NCBI GenBank assembly: GCA_023213395.1
Contig: CM041465.1
Location: 165,609,741-165,673,740, forward strand
Direction: 5' to 3'
Length of the DNA stretch: 64,000 nucleotides
DNA from: Cycas panzhihuaensis
Taxonomy: Eukaryota > Cycadophyta
Shown here: positions 1-12,639 of the stretch, piece by piece
How the letters are laid out: each line of letters begins with the position of its first letter
Position numbering within the stretch: the stretch's first letter is position 1
Made by a program: the position numbers and the translations under genes
The notes under the pieces: model-generated
Database searches by the model: none
The model's input: only the letters and a program-made list of their open reading frames with translations
Told to the model about the DNA's origin: nothing

Positions 1-2790
1 ACAGAGTGTGCAATATTTGACCTTATGTTAGTAGTATAGATGAGACTACCTACAAGTTGCCTATAGAGTGTTGCGTATTCCTCCCTATTATCACCATCAA
101 CTGAGAGTTTAATATTAGGCTCCATAGGTGTATCCACTGGTCAAGCACCTTCCAACTAAAACTTTGTCAGAAGATCGTTGATATATTTTTCTTGGGAGAG
201 AAAGATTTTACCATCCTTTTGAGTTACTTTAATTCCCAAGTAATATTTCATCAACCCAAGGTCAGACAATTTAAAAGTTTTAGCAAGGTCTTTCATCAGC
301 TGGCTGATTACCTATTCACTGTTCCCAGTTATAAGCATGTCATCCACAAAGATTAAGAGGTAAGTGACTTTATCATTTTGGCGCTTGATGAATAATGTTG
401 CATTAATATCTTGATAGTCACAAACCTCATATCCAAGTTGCCTCATTCTTTCAGACAACTTGGTAAACCAAGCACAAGGGGCTTGCTTTAGGTCGTACAA
501 GGCCTTTTTAAGCCTGCAAACCTTATTCTCTTGACCGATAATCTTGTATCCTTCTGACTGAGCCATGTAAATTTCTTCTTTAAGGTCCTCATTGAGAAAT
601 GTGGTCTTAACATCGAGTTGGTAGATTTTCTAACCCTGTTGAGTATCCAAGGCTATAAGAGTTATGATTGTAGGCCACTTGGTTGTAGGAGTAAAGATTT
701 TAGTGTAGTCGATGCCTTCCCTTTACGTGAATCCTTTTGCTACCAACCTTGCCTTGTGTTTTTCTAGGGTGCCATCTGATCTGTACTTGTTTTTGAACAC
801 CCATTTATTTTGAACTACCTTTCTTCCAAGTGGTAGATCAACATGCTCCCATGTACTGTTCTTGATAAGAGATTGATACTCTTCATTCATGATATTTCTC
901 CAAGTTGCATGCTTTATAGCTTCTTGGTATTTTAGGGGCTCTTCATTAAGAGCAAGGTGTAGTTCTGTTGGTTTAAGCTCAAAAAAAAGTGATTCATGTA
1001 TCCTTGCTCTATGGGCACTTTTAGTGTCAGTTTTGCATACCTCATCTGGTCGCATGTCCTTGTGTAGCTGGTAGGCTTCACGAAAACCTCGAGTTGGGAA
1101 TGAGGTTTTCATTTCCACAACCTCTTGATCTTCATTTTGATCCTGAAAAGGATCATGTGAAATATTTGGCACGAAGGAAGTTGACAATGCTGGAGAAGAT
1201 GGGCCAGCCATAGATATTGGAGAAGATAATCCTTCTACTATGGCTTTACCTTTGTCAACTTGTCTATTCACAAATGATGGTGCTAGATGTGTACACATTG
1301 GCTGGGAGTCACAGCTTGCATCCTCTAAGGCTCTATTTTCAGATTCCAAGATTTTGAGCAATTGTTCAACATCTCCCCCCCTAAATTTTGGAATCTGGAC
1401 ATCAAATTCAGTGGCATCATTAAATCGGTATGAAGGCATCTTGGAGTCAAGTCTGAGTAATTGATCTTCAGTCTTTGCAAAGATAACATCTCTATTGATG
1501 ATAATTTTATGCTGTGAAGGTATGAAAACCTTGTATCCCTTTTTCTCCATAGGGTATCTAATAAAGATACCTTTGATGGCTCTATCTTGGAGCTTATTTC
1601 TATGTTCCTCCAGAATATGAGCATAACAAGTAGAGCCAAAAATTCTAAAGTGGGAGATAGAGGGGGTTTGTCCATACCACATTTCATGTGGAGAGGGGCC
1701 AAGCTTGGAGGGACTAACAGTGTTGATGCAATACACAACAGTCCAGATAGCCTCAACCCAAAGATAAATAGGGACATTCTTATATACTAGCATAGAATGA
1801 GCTATATTCATGATGGTCCTGTTCATGTGCTCGGTAACTCTATTTTACTGGGGTGTACCTATAGTAGTGGTCTGATGTTTGATTCCATGTTGACGTAGGT
1901 ATGATTCAAACTCATTGGATGTGTACTCGCCACCATTTTCAGTCCTAAGTATTTTGATCTTGAATCTAGATTCATTTTTCCACGCGGGCCTTGAAAGCTT
2001 AAAACATAGAAAAAGCTTCATCTTTCTTTGCAAGAAAAGTAACCCATACTTTCTTGGTAAAATTATCAATGAAAGTAATATAGTACCACTTCTATTTGAG
2101 AGAAGGGATGGGTATAGGACTGCATATAGCTGGGTGTACAAGCTACAAAGGTTCGCTAGATTTCCACTGATTATGAGGAAAGGGTTATCTTTGATATTTG
2201 GCAATAATACATGCTTCACATTTAAAGGGCTTAGAGGAGAGCTTAGGCAAACCAGGAAGAGTGGCATGTAGTTCTCTTAAATGATCAATTTTGGTATGGC
2301 CCATACGAGCATGCCATAGGGCTGCTTGGGGTAACTTTTGAGGAGTCAAGTTTGTGGTAAAAGCAGATTCATCATCAACATAATTGGCTTCAGAGGATGA
2401 TGAGTAAGTTAGGTGAAAAAGTTTGCCATCAAGAATTCTGGTCATAACCACAGTATTTGAAGGAGAGTGAATGGTATAGAGAGTTTGATTATTTGCAGTT
2501 ACACTCAGATCAAATCCACGAGAGACAAGGGTGGATAAGGAGAGCAGATTCTACTTCAAAGTAGGAATATATAAAACATCAACAAGTGTAAAATCTAGAA
2601 GGCCTAGGAATTTCAAGCAAATAGTTCTAAGTCCTTCGACTGGGTGAGATGATTTATCAGCCATGTGTACAACATCATGAACTTCAGAGTCAAAATCTTG
2701 AAAGAACTGACGATGACAAGTCATGTGTTGTGTTGCTCCAGTATCCGTGATCCACGATGAAGTATTTGAGGTGGAACTATTTGTAACTCC
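1..2790 (-). pseudogene. Copia pol: protease, integrase, RT (element A)
   Basis: Polyprotein remnant. The protease active site reads WITDTGATQHMT, with Asp-Thr-Gly at 2737-2745. The GAG-pre-integrase zinc finger follows at about 2185-2340 (LWHARMGHT, then CEACIIAK). Integrase core motifs FIDNFTKKVW and NGGEYTSNEF lie at about 1890-2090, in two different frames. The integrase C-terminal part and the start of RT (TWRNIMNEEYQSL, KARLVAKGFT) are continuous from 1826 to 723. RT continues to the window edge with the catalytic motif FVDD at 339-350. The stop at 723 sits at a conserved Gln codon (GFT*REGIDY) and the stop near 630 at a conserved Trp. Both are single C-to-T or G-to-A changes. Confidence 0.9.
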
Positions 2791-3013
2791 AAGTGGTAAA
2801 GGTAAAAGTGAATAAGCATAGCCATAATGAGCCTTAATATACTTAGTGGATCTATCAACAACATTTGATGAAGTGGTCCCAATTCTTTGAAGGTATGCAT
2901 AAGCAAATTGCGTTCCACCAAAAGCATCTTCAAAAGAAGTATTATCAACATTATATGTACCATGGTGCTGCTGATAACTTGGTAGTTTATTGGTGGCAGT
3001 TCTGTAATTTTTG

Positions 3014-3948
3014 GCATAATGTCCTTTTCTATTACACCTTTAGCACATAATTGTTTGATTTCCAGTCAAAGTATTAGGCTGGTTGGATTGTCTCTTATTA
3101 CTGGATCTAGGTCCAGGTTGATTATTTTGGCCTTGGCCTTGAGACTGTTTTTGTTAGAATTGAGGAGCCTATTGATTAAGAGGACGTTGTCCTTGTTATC
3201 TACCTCTTCCTCTTCTATGAGAATTACCACCTCCACAAGAGTATTGACTGTGATTTTTGGTATAACAAAGATCTTCTTCCACTTCAAAAGTAGCATCTAC
3301 TTGATCTGATGTAGTGGAAAAGTTGGTATCAAAAGTCTTATCAAATTCAATGAACTTATCAGTAAGGTTCTTAAAGTTTAGGGTCTTCAAAGTGCCACTA
3401 GATTGAAGACTTCCCAATAGACTTTTGTAATCTGGGATATGAAGACATGACTAAATCAAGAAAGCCCATGTAATGCATTGAGTTTTAAAATATTTATCAA
3501 TGGCTTGCTTGATTAGACGAAGGAGATTGATTATCTCACTTGCGTGTCCTTTCTGTATTTTCAATTTATTCATCTTCAGCACTAAGTGAACAAATTCTAA
3601 GTCCAATTTAGTGTCAAAGTTCTTCTTAAGAACTTTCCATGCTATATCATGCATAGCTTCATCAATGAGATTATGCAGGGAATAATCAGTAACAAGCAGT
3701 ATCCATGAACAGATTTTATCATCATCAAATTCCCATTGGTGTTTAGCTGCAGCTTCAGCGGGAGCAGTTGGAGCACCTCCTCTTGAAGCAGGTGTGGTAG
3801 TTGTAGCTGCAACAGATGGTATAGGTTACAAGTGATCTCTCCATAGACCTTCATACTTTGCAGCATTTCTAACACCAGTGAACCACATATCCCAATTTTC
3901 TTTCCCTTTTAGAATGCAGTTCATATTTTGCTTGAACTGTGAAGACAT
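3014..3948 (-). pseudogene. Copia gag (element A)
   Basis: Capsid-like gag protein that would package element RNA in cytoplasmic particles. The start at 3948 was chosen because it opens with a typical copia gag N terminus (residues include GKENWDMWFTGVR). A stop about 40 codons in and one near 3451 break it. The middle part, near 3451-3654, matches the UBN2-type helical gag pattern (LDLEFVHLVLKMNKLKIQKG). A Gly/Arg-rich stretch near 3196-3250 leads to a CCHC zinc knuckle at about 3014-3053. In the knuckle the last cysteine is replaced by tyrosine and a stop falls between the first two cysteines. The frame is the same as that of the downstream protease. Confidence 0.8.
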
Positions 3949-6900
3949 GGTATCTTTTTAGAAGGGAAGAAATAAACAAGGGACTATAAAAGTGATGGCA
4001 ATAAATAACCAATCACTATTTACAAATGGGAAATGTAATGAAGTAATGTAGCAGAAGGAAGAAGAAGTGAGAATGGTTGCTCAAATATGAAGGGAGCAAC
4101 TTCAAGAAAAGTCACCAACACTTGTGACAAATATTAACCTGACACAGCAGGAATATAAGAAGCACTATGATAAAAATTAGCCACTAACACTTGTGGCAAA
4201 TATTAACATGATGCAAAAGGAATATGAGAAGCACTATGATTGTGATTACACTATGGATCACTTTTTACAAATAAGTAAGTGATCAATATACAAGATTATA
4301 GGCCAATGTAGAAGCTGACATCATTGGGTTTACACAACTTGAAACTTAAATGTAGGATGCATAATCAACCCAATAACCTCTAACTTATGTCCAACATGTA
4401 GTTGAAGTTATTGAAGGGATGCTTAGGCTTCTAGTGGAATTAAGTTGGCCTTCACCCACGATACCCGCAATTGTGCTTGGTGATGAAATCCAAGTCATAA
4501 TGGAGCCCAGGTACTCCCAATCCTCACCCAGTTCACCAATGAGTAGCTATATACATCCTCTAAAGAGTGGTACGTGCATACTCATGGCTATGATGGATAT
4601 TAGATCGGGTATATTTTAATCTTGTATTAAAGTTTTAGTTTTCCCGGTTGGTTATTAGGATGATCCCTGATTGAGGCATGATGGTATGGCTAACCAAACC
4701 TTACCAATATTTCAGTTTAGTCTAGTCCCAACTCGAAACCCACACCTCCTTTATGGCATGGCATTCTGCCAACTAAGGTATGTCAACCTTGTCGAACGTG
4801 TGAACCGGTATAAGATGGCAGAAAATAGTGTACGTGATGTGTTCCTTTTAGGAAAAGTGAAAAGATTATCGAGTTGTATCAAATGTACATTTAACTGAAA
4901 ATAGAATGCTTGCTTGGAGTGCTTGCTTGAAGTGTCTTTAGAGTGCTGAAATGCAATGCTAATAAGTGAGTGAGGGCACCAGAATCTTGCTCGATCCGGT
5001 GTTTTTTCTCACTTTTACAATGGGCTTTTAAGCCTTATAAAAATAAGGAACCTTTCAAAACCCTAAGCAAGACTACATTATCTTGCTATGCACTTCTCAC
5101 AAAATATAACTTTAGAATAAATAAGAAAGCTTCTTTGACCAATGAACTTCAAGATGTATGAAGATTACTACAAATATTTTTTAAAATAAGATGAACAAAT
5201 GATAAGAAGCTCCTTTGTAGGTTTATAAGCAAACTAGGTAGAATCTTTTTTACAAATCAAATAAGGCCTTTAAGCATGCAAATTTGAAATAAAATTGCGC
5301 TTGATGATAAAAAAATATAGAAGATCAATAAGATTTTTTATTTAAGCTTGAATTTTCAAAAATAAAGAGTAGCTTAGGCAAGTAGAAATGACCTTTTTCA
5401 ATGCAAAAAAAGAGTAGTTATTCTTTTGAAAATAGTAAAAATAAAAAACTGAAGTGTATATTTACCTTTAATAATAGAAATGCTTGAAGCAAGATAAATT
5501 TCTTATAGAAAATAAACAACCAGAATGTAAAGAAGTACCTGTTTGATTGAATAGCTACTCTTAGCTTGAAGTCTTGAGGAACTAGTTTTTTACTACAAAA
5601 AGAAACTTGAAAATACAAACAAGAGATGATGAAAACTTCAAGAATGAGCTGTTAACAAATAATAAATTAGTTGTAATCTTTTGAGATCATATAATATATG
5701 AAAAGTTACAAAGTCATATTGATAAGGACCAAATAAGGAGTTGCAAATAAGTTGCTTTAAAAACCTAATAAATGAACTCATAATTAAATGAAATCTATCT
5801 TGAATTGAAGAATATTAAATTAGCTTTCCAACAGATCTGACTGTTCAAAAATCTGATTTCTGTAGCTTAAGATTTTAATCAATAAGTGTAAGGACCCTTT
5901 TATGTACTTGAAATGGTGCTACAAGACAAAAATATTATAAAACTAGAATATAACCTTATAAAAGGTATAAAAAGAGTTCACTTTTAGATAGAAAACCTTT
6001 ATATCTGATTTATTTCAAAAGAAACTTGAAGAAAAACTTCAAAAATTGATGATTAGTGAGTAGTTAGGCTTGATATAATACCTTAATTTCAATAGCTTGT
6101 AACACCTACAAAAGGACTTCAAAATACTTAAGAGATTATATCAATACAAAGAGACTTGAGTCAATTTTCTAGCAAAACTAATAAATTAGAAAATGGATTC
6201 TAAACAAGGAAGATATAACAAAAATAGTAATGTGACCTCTTTATGTTTAATAAACCAAAAGCTGAAAAATGAGGTGAATTTAAATCATTAAAGCTAGTTA
6301 AATCAGATCCAAAACTAGAAAGTTACAAATTTACAGTGTAACTCTCGAAAATATGGTCACAATAAAATTAGTTTCGTCAGAAACTAGTACTCCAACAAGA
6401 AGTTAGGACTAAACAAGCACTAGTTACCCTTTTAAAACAAAATAAATAAATAAATATGAAAGAAAAGGTTTTTACAAAGTTATTTAGCCCCTTTTGCAAA
6501 CTCTTTGGGTCACGTGGAGGTCACAGGACTGGGGGGTGAAGCTAGAGGGAGGTTAGAGCTTAAACAAAGGATCTCAAAGTTTATAAGAATGAATTAAATT
6601 TCATTAAAAACTTTGTTAATAATATAAACAAAGTTTTAAGCCGTCGAATTAAAAATAAAACAATGTAGAAATGTCGGTGACTGCGTAGTGTGATCCAAGC
6701 ATAAATAGAGGGTAGAATGGAGTCAAATTGATCAATTCTCCATAAGATGTAGATAGGGCTTGATAGTCCACCATACGAATCAGGCCAAAAAACACATGAA
6801 AAGGGTGATCAAAGAACAATTAAAATCAATGTATATTATGTGAAAAAAAAAATGACAAGCACATTGTAAACAGAGCATGATGAGCAAAAGGGTCAAATAG

Positions 6901-7500
6901 TGACGAAATAGTCTTGGTTTAGTCTCAGATTTAAGCCAAAATAGCTACATAAGGGGGCACTCGAGGAGGGCAAACCTGATTATAAAATATTTATAGAAAT
7001 CAAATGAAAAAACTTGAAAAAAGGAGTCGAGTCAACTTAGGTGGATAGATCTCACCACAAAGGAGATAGATTGATATGAAATTTTATGAGGAGATAAATG
7101 TATAGGATAGCTAGGCACCAGTAAATTTTTGTGCCAAATGGAGCTTTATGGAGCGAGAATGAAGTAGAGGAGTGAATCGGGCTCAAAATGGAGAATTGAG
7201 ACTCAGAGAGAGATTTCTCTCAGAATAAGCAACTAAATCACAAACAATTTTCACCATTAGCTAGAGGATTCGATTCTAATCATAATGAATAGTTATATGG
7301 GATAGTTTTCTTTGAAGACTAAGAAGCTAGAATCAATCGAAAATAATGGAATGACATGGGTAACATACGAAAAAATATATAAATGGAAAATCAAATATAT
7401 AAACGTCGATTTTATAAAGTTGAACCTTAATATATCAAAATTTATTTATATACCAAAATAATCAAGTCATGAAGTCAAATAATTATACAACAACTACCAA
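3949..7500. other. AT-rich non-coding stretch
   Basis: No open frame here resembles a known protein on either strand; the frames are short and AT-driven. The only structure I see is the tandem repeat at 4111-4240. A purine-rich GC patch near 6500-6560 and a TATA-like run near 5035 are not supported by anything else. This may be decayed repeat DNA, possibly an insertion separating element A from its own 5' LTR. Confidence 0.5.
4111..4240. repeat. Imperfect tandem duplication, unit about 66 bp
   Basis: Two adjacent copies, 4111-4179 and 4180-4240, share the blocks caacacttgtg, caaatattaac, ggaatat and agaagcactatgat, with scattered substitutions and a few small indels. It lies just upstream of element A's gag on the minus strand, so it may belong to that element's untranslated leader. 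Confidence 0.8.
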
Positions 7501-7690
7501 CCAAGTCTCTCTGATACCAAATGTAGGTTGTAGAGGAGTAGAGCAGGACTACGATGAGTGCATCTTGAGTTAACAAATGATTTCTAAATAATGGTAGTGT
7601 TAAAAAACACCAGGGAGGTATTGCCACCCCATATATAGAAATTTGGGGAGGTGACAAGTGCCTCAACCTGACCTGCATGTTAGTTGAAAT
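7501..7690 (-). mobile_element. LTR remnant with primer-binding site
   Basis: On the minus strand the sequence at 7501-7519 reads TGGTATCAGAGAGACTTGG, a typical plant initiator-Met-tRNA primer site. It directly follows ...CCTACA at 7522, an LTR-type CA end. About 110 bp inside the presumed LTR is a TATA-like CTATATATGG. No second LTR copy is visible, so the far boundary is a guess. It could be the 5' LTR of an element whose interior has been lost, or the displaced 5' LTR of element A. Confidence 0.45.
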
Positions 7691-7839
7691 AATTCAAAAA
7701 ATAATATTAAAAATTTTAATTAATAAATAAATCACATACCTTAAGGATAATATGTTGGCTTATGGTGGCTTTAGGCAGTTAATGTTTGGCTCTAGGTGCC
7801 TTAGGGGGTCTTAAAGGTGGCTTTGAGGGGCCCTAGGTG

Positions 7840-8762
7840 CACAACTCCTTAGACATATTCTTCCTCAAGGAAAATTTACTCCTTAGAATATTAGATTTAT
7901 ATTTATCCATATCAGCTTCAACTACATAAAGCTAATTTCTTTTTGGGCAAACCTTGAGATGTCTTGGAACTCATTTGTCTCTACATTGCCTACAATTTTC
8001 ATGGATGATTGGCTTATCGACATTTGTTAGATGAGCCATTGCTGGGGTCTGATTATTAAAGCTAGGGCAATGAACAAGAGGAATATAATAGGGAATTTAT
8101 GTTTGTTATTTAATCTTAACTTATCTAGCTAAGAGGATAACTTTCTTTAATGATTTTAGTTGAAATATCTTTACCTTAGTACTAATATTAGGTCAAAAAT
8201 GAACTTGGTAGAATTAAGAAGTTTCCTTGTTATTTAGAGTGGTCTTAAGATGGAGTTTCTCAAAATGCTTTGTGAATTTCTTAACCAAAGAGTCTCATTG
8301 AAAGTAATAAGATAATTGGACTTTATAAGGAGTGGAGTTAGGTCTTTTAATGTGGTTGAGAATAACATAAATGAAATCGTCTAGAGGATAAATCCATGGT
8401 TGGAAAACTATTTTGTGCCCATATATATAGATACCCTTCTATATGGTTAATGGCAAAACAAAATGTTTCACCTAGAGCATTGATTTTAAGTTTGTCAAAT
8501 ATTGCTCCAACTTTAGTGATCCATTCATCAAAATCAACTAGGCCCTTGATGTTGAAGTTGGGAATAATTGACTATTTTTTATATTAAGTTGTTACTTGAT
8601 TATTAGCATTATTATTGTTATTCTTAGAGTTAGATGATTCCTTCTTTGGTTTCATCTACTTGGATATGAACTTGTTGATATTATTATTTGTCTACTTCAT
8701 CCATTGCTTGATGGTATTAAGATGAGCAAAAATATCATTACTAGCATCATCTTTATTGGTCA
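7840..8762 (-). pseudogene. Decayed Ty3/gypsy gag
   Basis: From a candidate start at 8762 (MTNKDDASNDIFAHLN) the minus strand encodes a broken gag. The core stretch GLVDFDEWITKVGAIFDKL fits the Ty3/gypsy retrotransposon-gag pattern and is followed by an INHIEGYLYIWAQNSF block, which resembles the usual LEGxAxxWW motif. A zinc-knuckle-like segment near 7930-8010 (CRQCRDK, stop, VPRHLKVCPKRN) matches the C-x2-C-x3-KW-x2-GH-x-CK form of chromovirus gags, with one stop at the Trp and damage in the middle. Many stops and frame changes make it non-functional. No protease or RT follows. Confidence 0.6.
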
Positions 8763-9554
8763 TTTTTGATTACTTTGAGTAATCAATAGATGTATCCTTT
8801 AAAAGACAATATTAAAGCTCCAAAGCTAAGAGAGGTTTCTCATTCTAAGATTAAAGGGGACTCTAAGTTGAAGGATTGGAGAAAATAATGAGATGAATAG
8901 TGATAACGATTAGAGAGTAATGATTTTATAAAGTTGAGATTAAAATGACTTAAAGGATAATGTATAATATACAACTTGTTACTATATAAGATTAAGTGAT
9001 TACTAAAATGGCTTAATAAATAATAGTAAAATTTTCCCTACAACAATTCAAATGTAGTGGAAGTGGTTTTAAGGAACTACAAAAGCCACTTGGAGAAAAG
9101 GTTTATTATTTGAACATAGGAGTGTATACAGGGGATTTATTATTTGAAGTCTTACTCTTAGACTCATGTGCAACCTATATGTATACTAATAAAACATATG
9201 AAAATAGTCAAAAAATAAATAAAACATGTAGTAAACCTTTATGGGATTTAAGATAACTATACCACCTACACTATGACTGGATTTAGCGCATAGGCACCAA
9301 TATACTCTATGCTAATTAGATCAACATGTTCTAGGTGCCTTACTAAACTATAGTTCGAAAGCTTTCATAAAATCTTATAGTAGATATTCACTTGACAAAT
9401 GAACTAACCCCCCTTATTAGTTATAAATAGGCATACTTAAAATAAGTTTAGAATAAACCCTTGATAGGTGGACACACTTATAGTTTTATAACCTAACTAG
9501 GGTCACTAAATAGGCTTAGACCAAAGCTTTGATAGACTTACCATAAAACTAAAA

Positions 9555-9571
9555 CCCTAGCTTTGATACTA
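9555..9571 (-). other. Primer-binding-site-like sequence
   Basis: The minus strand reads TAGTATCAAAGCTAGGG, one mismatch from the common TGGTATCAAAGCTAGGG primer site. It lies about 790 bp upstream of the gypsy gag at 7840-8762 on the same strand, a plausible leader distance. The LTR that should lie just above 9571 could not be recognised. Confidence 0.35.
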
Positions 9572-9807
9572 ATTAAAAAAACATGGGCAAGTAAAATATT
9601 CTTTAATACTACTTATAGAAACTAAATACCCATACATAGATCTAGGATTTAATAAGACCATGAAATAAAGATATATAGGTAAACAACTAATGACTAACTT
9701 AAATGAAGAAATATATACATTATAACCTCCTAATGCATATTAAAGGGATAACTGAATTAAATTATATCAATTAAATATTCACATAGATTAATATTACCTA
9801 ATATCTC

Positions 9808-12560
9808 TTACAAATCCTGAAGTAATCTCCGAAGCCAAACTATCTTACAAGCTTCTACTATAGTTACCTTATACTCAACTTTTATAGTAGAAAGAGACAT
9901 TATTATTTGTTTCTTTAAACTCCATGCTACTAATACTAAACCCAAACTAAATGTATAACTTGAAGTATTTACCTTGTCACCTACATAATCTACCCAATTT
10001 GAGTCTATATAACTAATCAACCTATAATCCCTTGATCACTTATAATATAATCCATACCTAATAGTTCCTATAAGATACCTGAGAATCCTTTTGGTTGGTT
10101 ACTAATCTTTTACTTTAGGCTTATGTATGAACCTAAAAACCATACTAACTACATACATAATATCTAATTGAGTCGAAGTTAAGTAAATAAGGCTCCTAAT
10201 CAATTGCCTATAAAGTGTAAAGTTAACTAATTTAAACTTCTCCAACATAGATAATTTTAACCTAACTTCTATTGGCATTGTAAGTAGTTTGTAATTAGCC
10301 ATATTAAATTTATGTAACATATCTGATTTATATTTTTTTTATGACATAAATATCCTATTTTTATCTTACTATACTTCAATGCCTATGAAATAATGCACAA
10401 GTTCTAAATCTATTATTTTAAACTCCTTGCATATATCCTCAAATTTTTGGGACAAGTTCCAAATATATGCTAGGTCATTCACATATAAGCCTATAATTAA
10501 TATTGAGCTTCTTTCTTACTTTATATATAAGTTAAGATATGATTGGCTCCTTAGAAATCCTTTATCCTTAAAATATTTATCAATCATAAAGTACAATGCT
10601 CTAGGTACCTTTTTAAGTTTATAGAACTTATCTTCCTTTCCCTTCACTTCAAAACCCTTAAGTTGTTAGACATATATCTCCTCATTAATACACCCATTCA
10701 AGAAGACACTCTTCACATTTATTTGATGGAATTTTTAATCTTATTATGTAATTAAGGTCATGATTAATTTGATTATATTTAACCTTGCAACTAGTACAAA
10801 TATTTTATTATAGTCTATCCCTTTAACTTCAACATAGCCCTTTGCAACTAGTTATACCTTATACTTGTTAATTAAACCATTTAACTTATACTTGGTCTTG
10901 TAGACCCATTTTGTCCTAATAATATTTTTCCTTGGTAGTAAATCAACTAACTCCCAAGTGTCATTCTTCACCAAGGCACTATGATCCTCTTTCATTACTT
11001 CTTTCCATTCATCTTGACTATTTACCTCTTTAAAATTTTGAGGTTTATTTGACTTTATAGCTTGAATTATTAGTGTCAAATTTATCCTTTGAGATCTAGT
11101 TGTCCTTCTCACAACATTTGTGTCTAAAATATATTAAGGGTTATGACCCCTTGCACCCATTTTGGAAACTTTTAATTTAAAGTAGATGGACCTACTCCAC
11201 TTGTACTAGATATGTTTGTACCATTTGAGTTAGGTTTTACATCAACTATAATACTTTTATCTTTATCATTTTTAACAGCTTCATCTTGATAGAATTATTC
11301 TTTATTGAAGATGACATCCCTACTCATAATAATTCTTTTATCCTTTAGGTCATACAATTTATAAGATCTTAATGTATCACTATATCCTATAAATATGCAC
11401 TTAGTACTTTTATCATTTAACTTTGTCCTTTTTTATTCTGGAATATGTGTATATACTATGCACCCAAAAACTCTTAAGTGTTTGATGCTTAGCTTATGAC
11501 TTATCCAAGACTCTTTAGGTATGACCCATCTAACTACCTTTGTTATGTATTTATTTAATAAATAAATAATTTAATAAATAGCTTTTGCCCAATACTCATT
11601 GCTAATATGCTTATCCTTAAGCATGCTCCTAGTCATCTTAACAATGGTCATATTTTTTCTTTTTGCTATCCTATTTTACTGAGGGGTATAAGGATTAGTA
11701 AGTTATTTTCTTATTCTATAATACCTATAATAGTCCTTAAATTTATTTAAAATGAATTTTCCTCCATTATCTGATCTAAGAGTTAATATTTTGTGATAAC
11801 TTTTCCTTTTAATCATCACTTTAAAATTAATAAAGCATTAAAGTATATCTGATTTAAACTTGAGAAAATAAAACCAAGTCATTATTATAAAGTTATTAAT
11901 AAATGTTATGAAGTATTTAGTACTTCCAAGTGATGGCACATATATTGGTCCATATAAATTTGTGTACACTAGTTAAAGAGGCCTATTTACCCTATAACAG
12001 TCATTTGGGAATCCTTCCCTTTGATATTTATCTAGAATACATCCTTCACAAACCTCTTTGCCATATTCAGTATTGGGCAGACCAAATACCATTTCTATTT
12101 TCTTCATCAATAATAAATATTATAGTTTACATGGCTAAATCTTTAATGCCAAGTCTCACTATCTATATCAATTGGTGGATTTAAGGTATAATAGTCATTA
12201 GGGTTTATGACTAACTTAAACAATCTATCATTAGTCATTTCACCCTTAGCAACTATTGCCTTATTCTTCAACTTATCCCTAATTATGCACTTTTCATTAT
12301 TAAAGATAATTTCATACTTTGTCTCCATCATTTATCCAATTGATAATAAGTTCTTCTTGAGTGTAGGGACATGAAGTACATCATTGATATACTTAGTCTT
12401 TCCAAAATTTATTTAGATGGTTACATTACCTTTGCTTATTACAACTTGAGTAGTATTATCTCCAAACATGATTTTGCATGTTTAAATATTATCCAACTCA
12501 TTGAACCATTCCTTTTCAATATGAGTGGAGCAACCTAGATCAATATACTAATTATCCTTT
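9808..12560 (-). pseudogene. Copia pol: protease to partial RNase H (element B)
   Basis: The protease site reads YIDLGCSTHI with D-L-G at 12533-12541; D-S-G is expected, so the active site is mutated. NLLSIG and a YEIIFNNEKCII block near 12143-12370 follow. Integrase (11200-12100) is badly broken. The RT N terminus is clear at 10852-11112 (WKEVMKEDHSALVKNDTWEL, IIRTKWVYKTKY). RT palm segments are scattered through 10330-10850. The RT C terminus lies at 10102-10320 (LYRQLIRSLIYLTSTQLDI). RNase H starts at 9808-10020 (YIDSNWVDYVGDK, WSLKKQIIMSLSTIKVEY) and ends abruptly. No catalytically complete domain remains. Confidence 0.85.
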
Positions 12561-12639
12561 TCTTCATTAGCCATTAGACTTAATAGGAAAAGTCTTTCAT
12601 TCTCCCTTAGTTTATCAACTGTTATATTTGTTGCTCCCC

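Larger units (their letters stand above)
1..3948 (-). mobile_element. Element A: Ty1/copia retrotransposon, cut by window edge
   Basis: The minus strand carries, in order, gag, zinc knuckle, aspartic protease, integrase and reverse transcriptase. Protease and integrase upstream of RT is the diagnostic Ty1/copia order. The RNase H and 3' LTR would lie left of position 1. No 5' LTR is visible next to gag; the nearest primer-site motif on this strand is at 7501-7519, about 3.5 kb upstream, which is too far for a normal leader unless DNA has been inserted. Gag, protease and the first part of integrase share one frame. A frame change near 1975-1985 separates them from the rest of integrase and RT. 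Several stops interrupt the frames, so the copy is dead. Confidence 0.92.

Noticed and set aside
1240-1464. Plus-strand frames within element A (also 889-1074 and 1915-2271)
   Set aside because: They are antisense to well-supported integrase and RT on the minus strand.
7475-8762. A possible endogenous pararetrovirus, because of the gag/zinc knuckle plus a tRNA-Met primer site
   Set aside because: No movement protein, coat or transactivator motifs were seen; the gag and knuckle fit decayed Ty3/gypsy, and the primer site sits at an LTR-type CA end.
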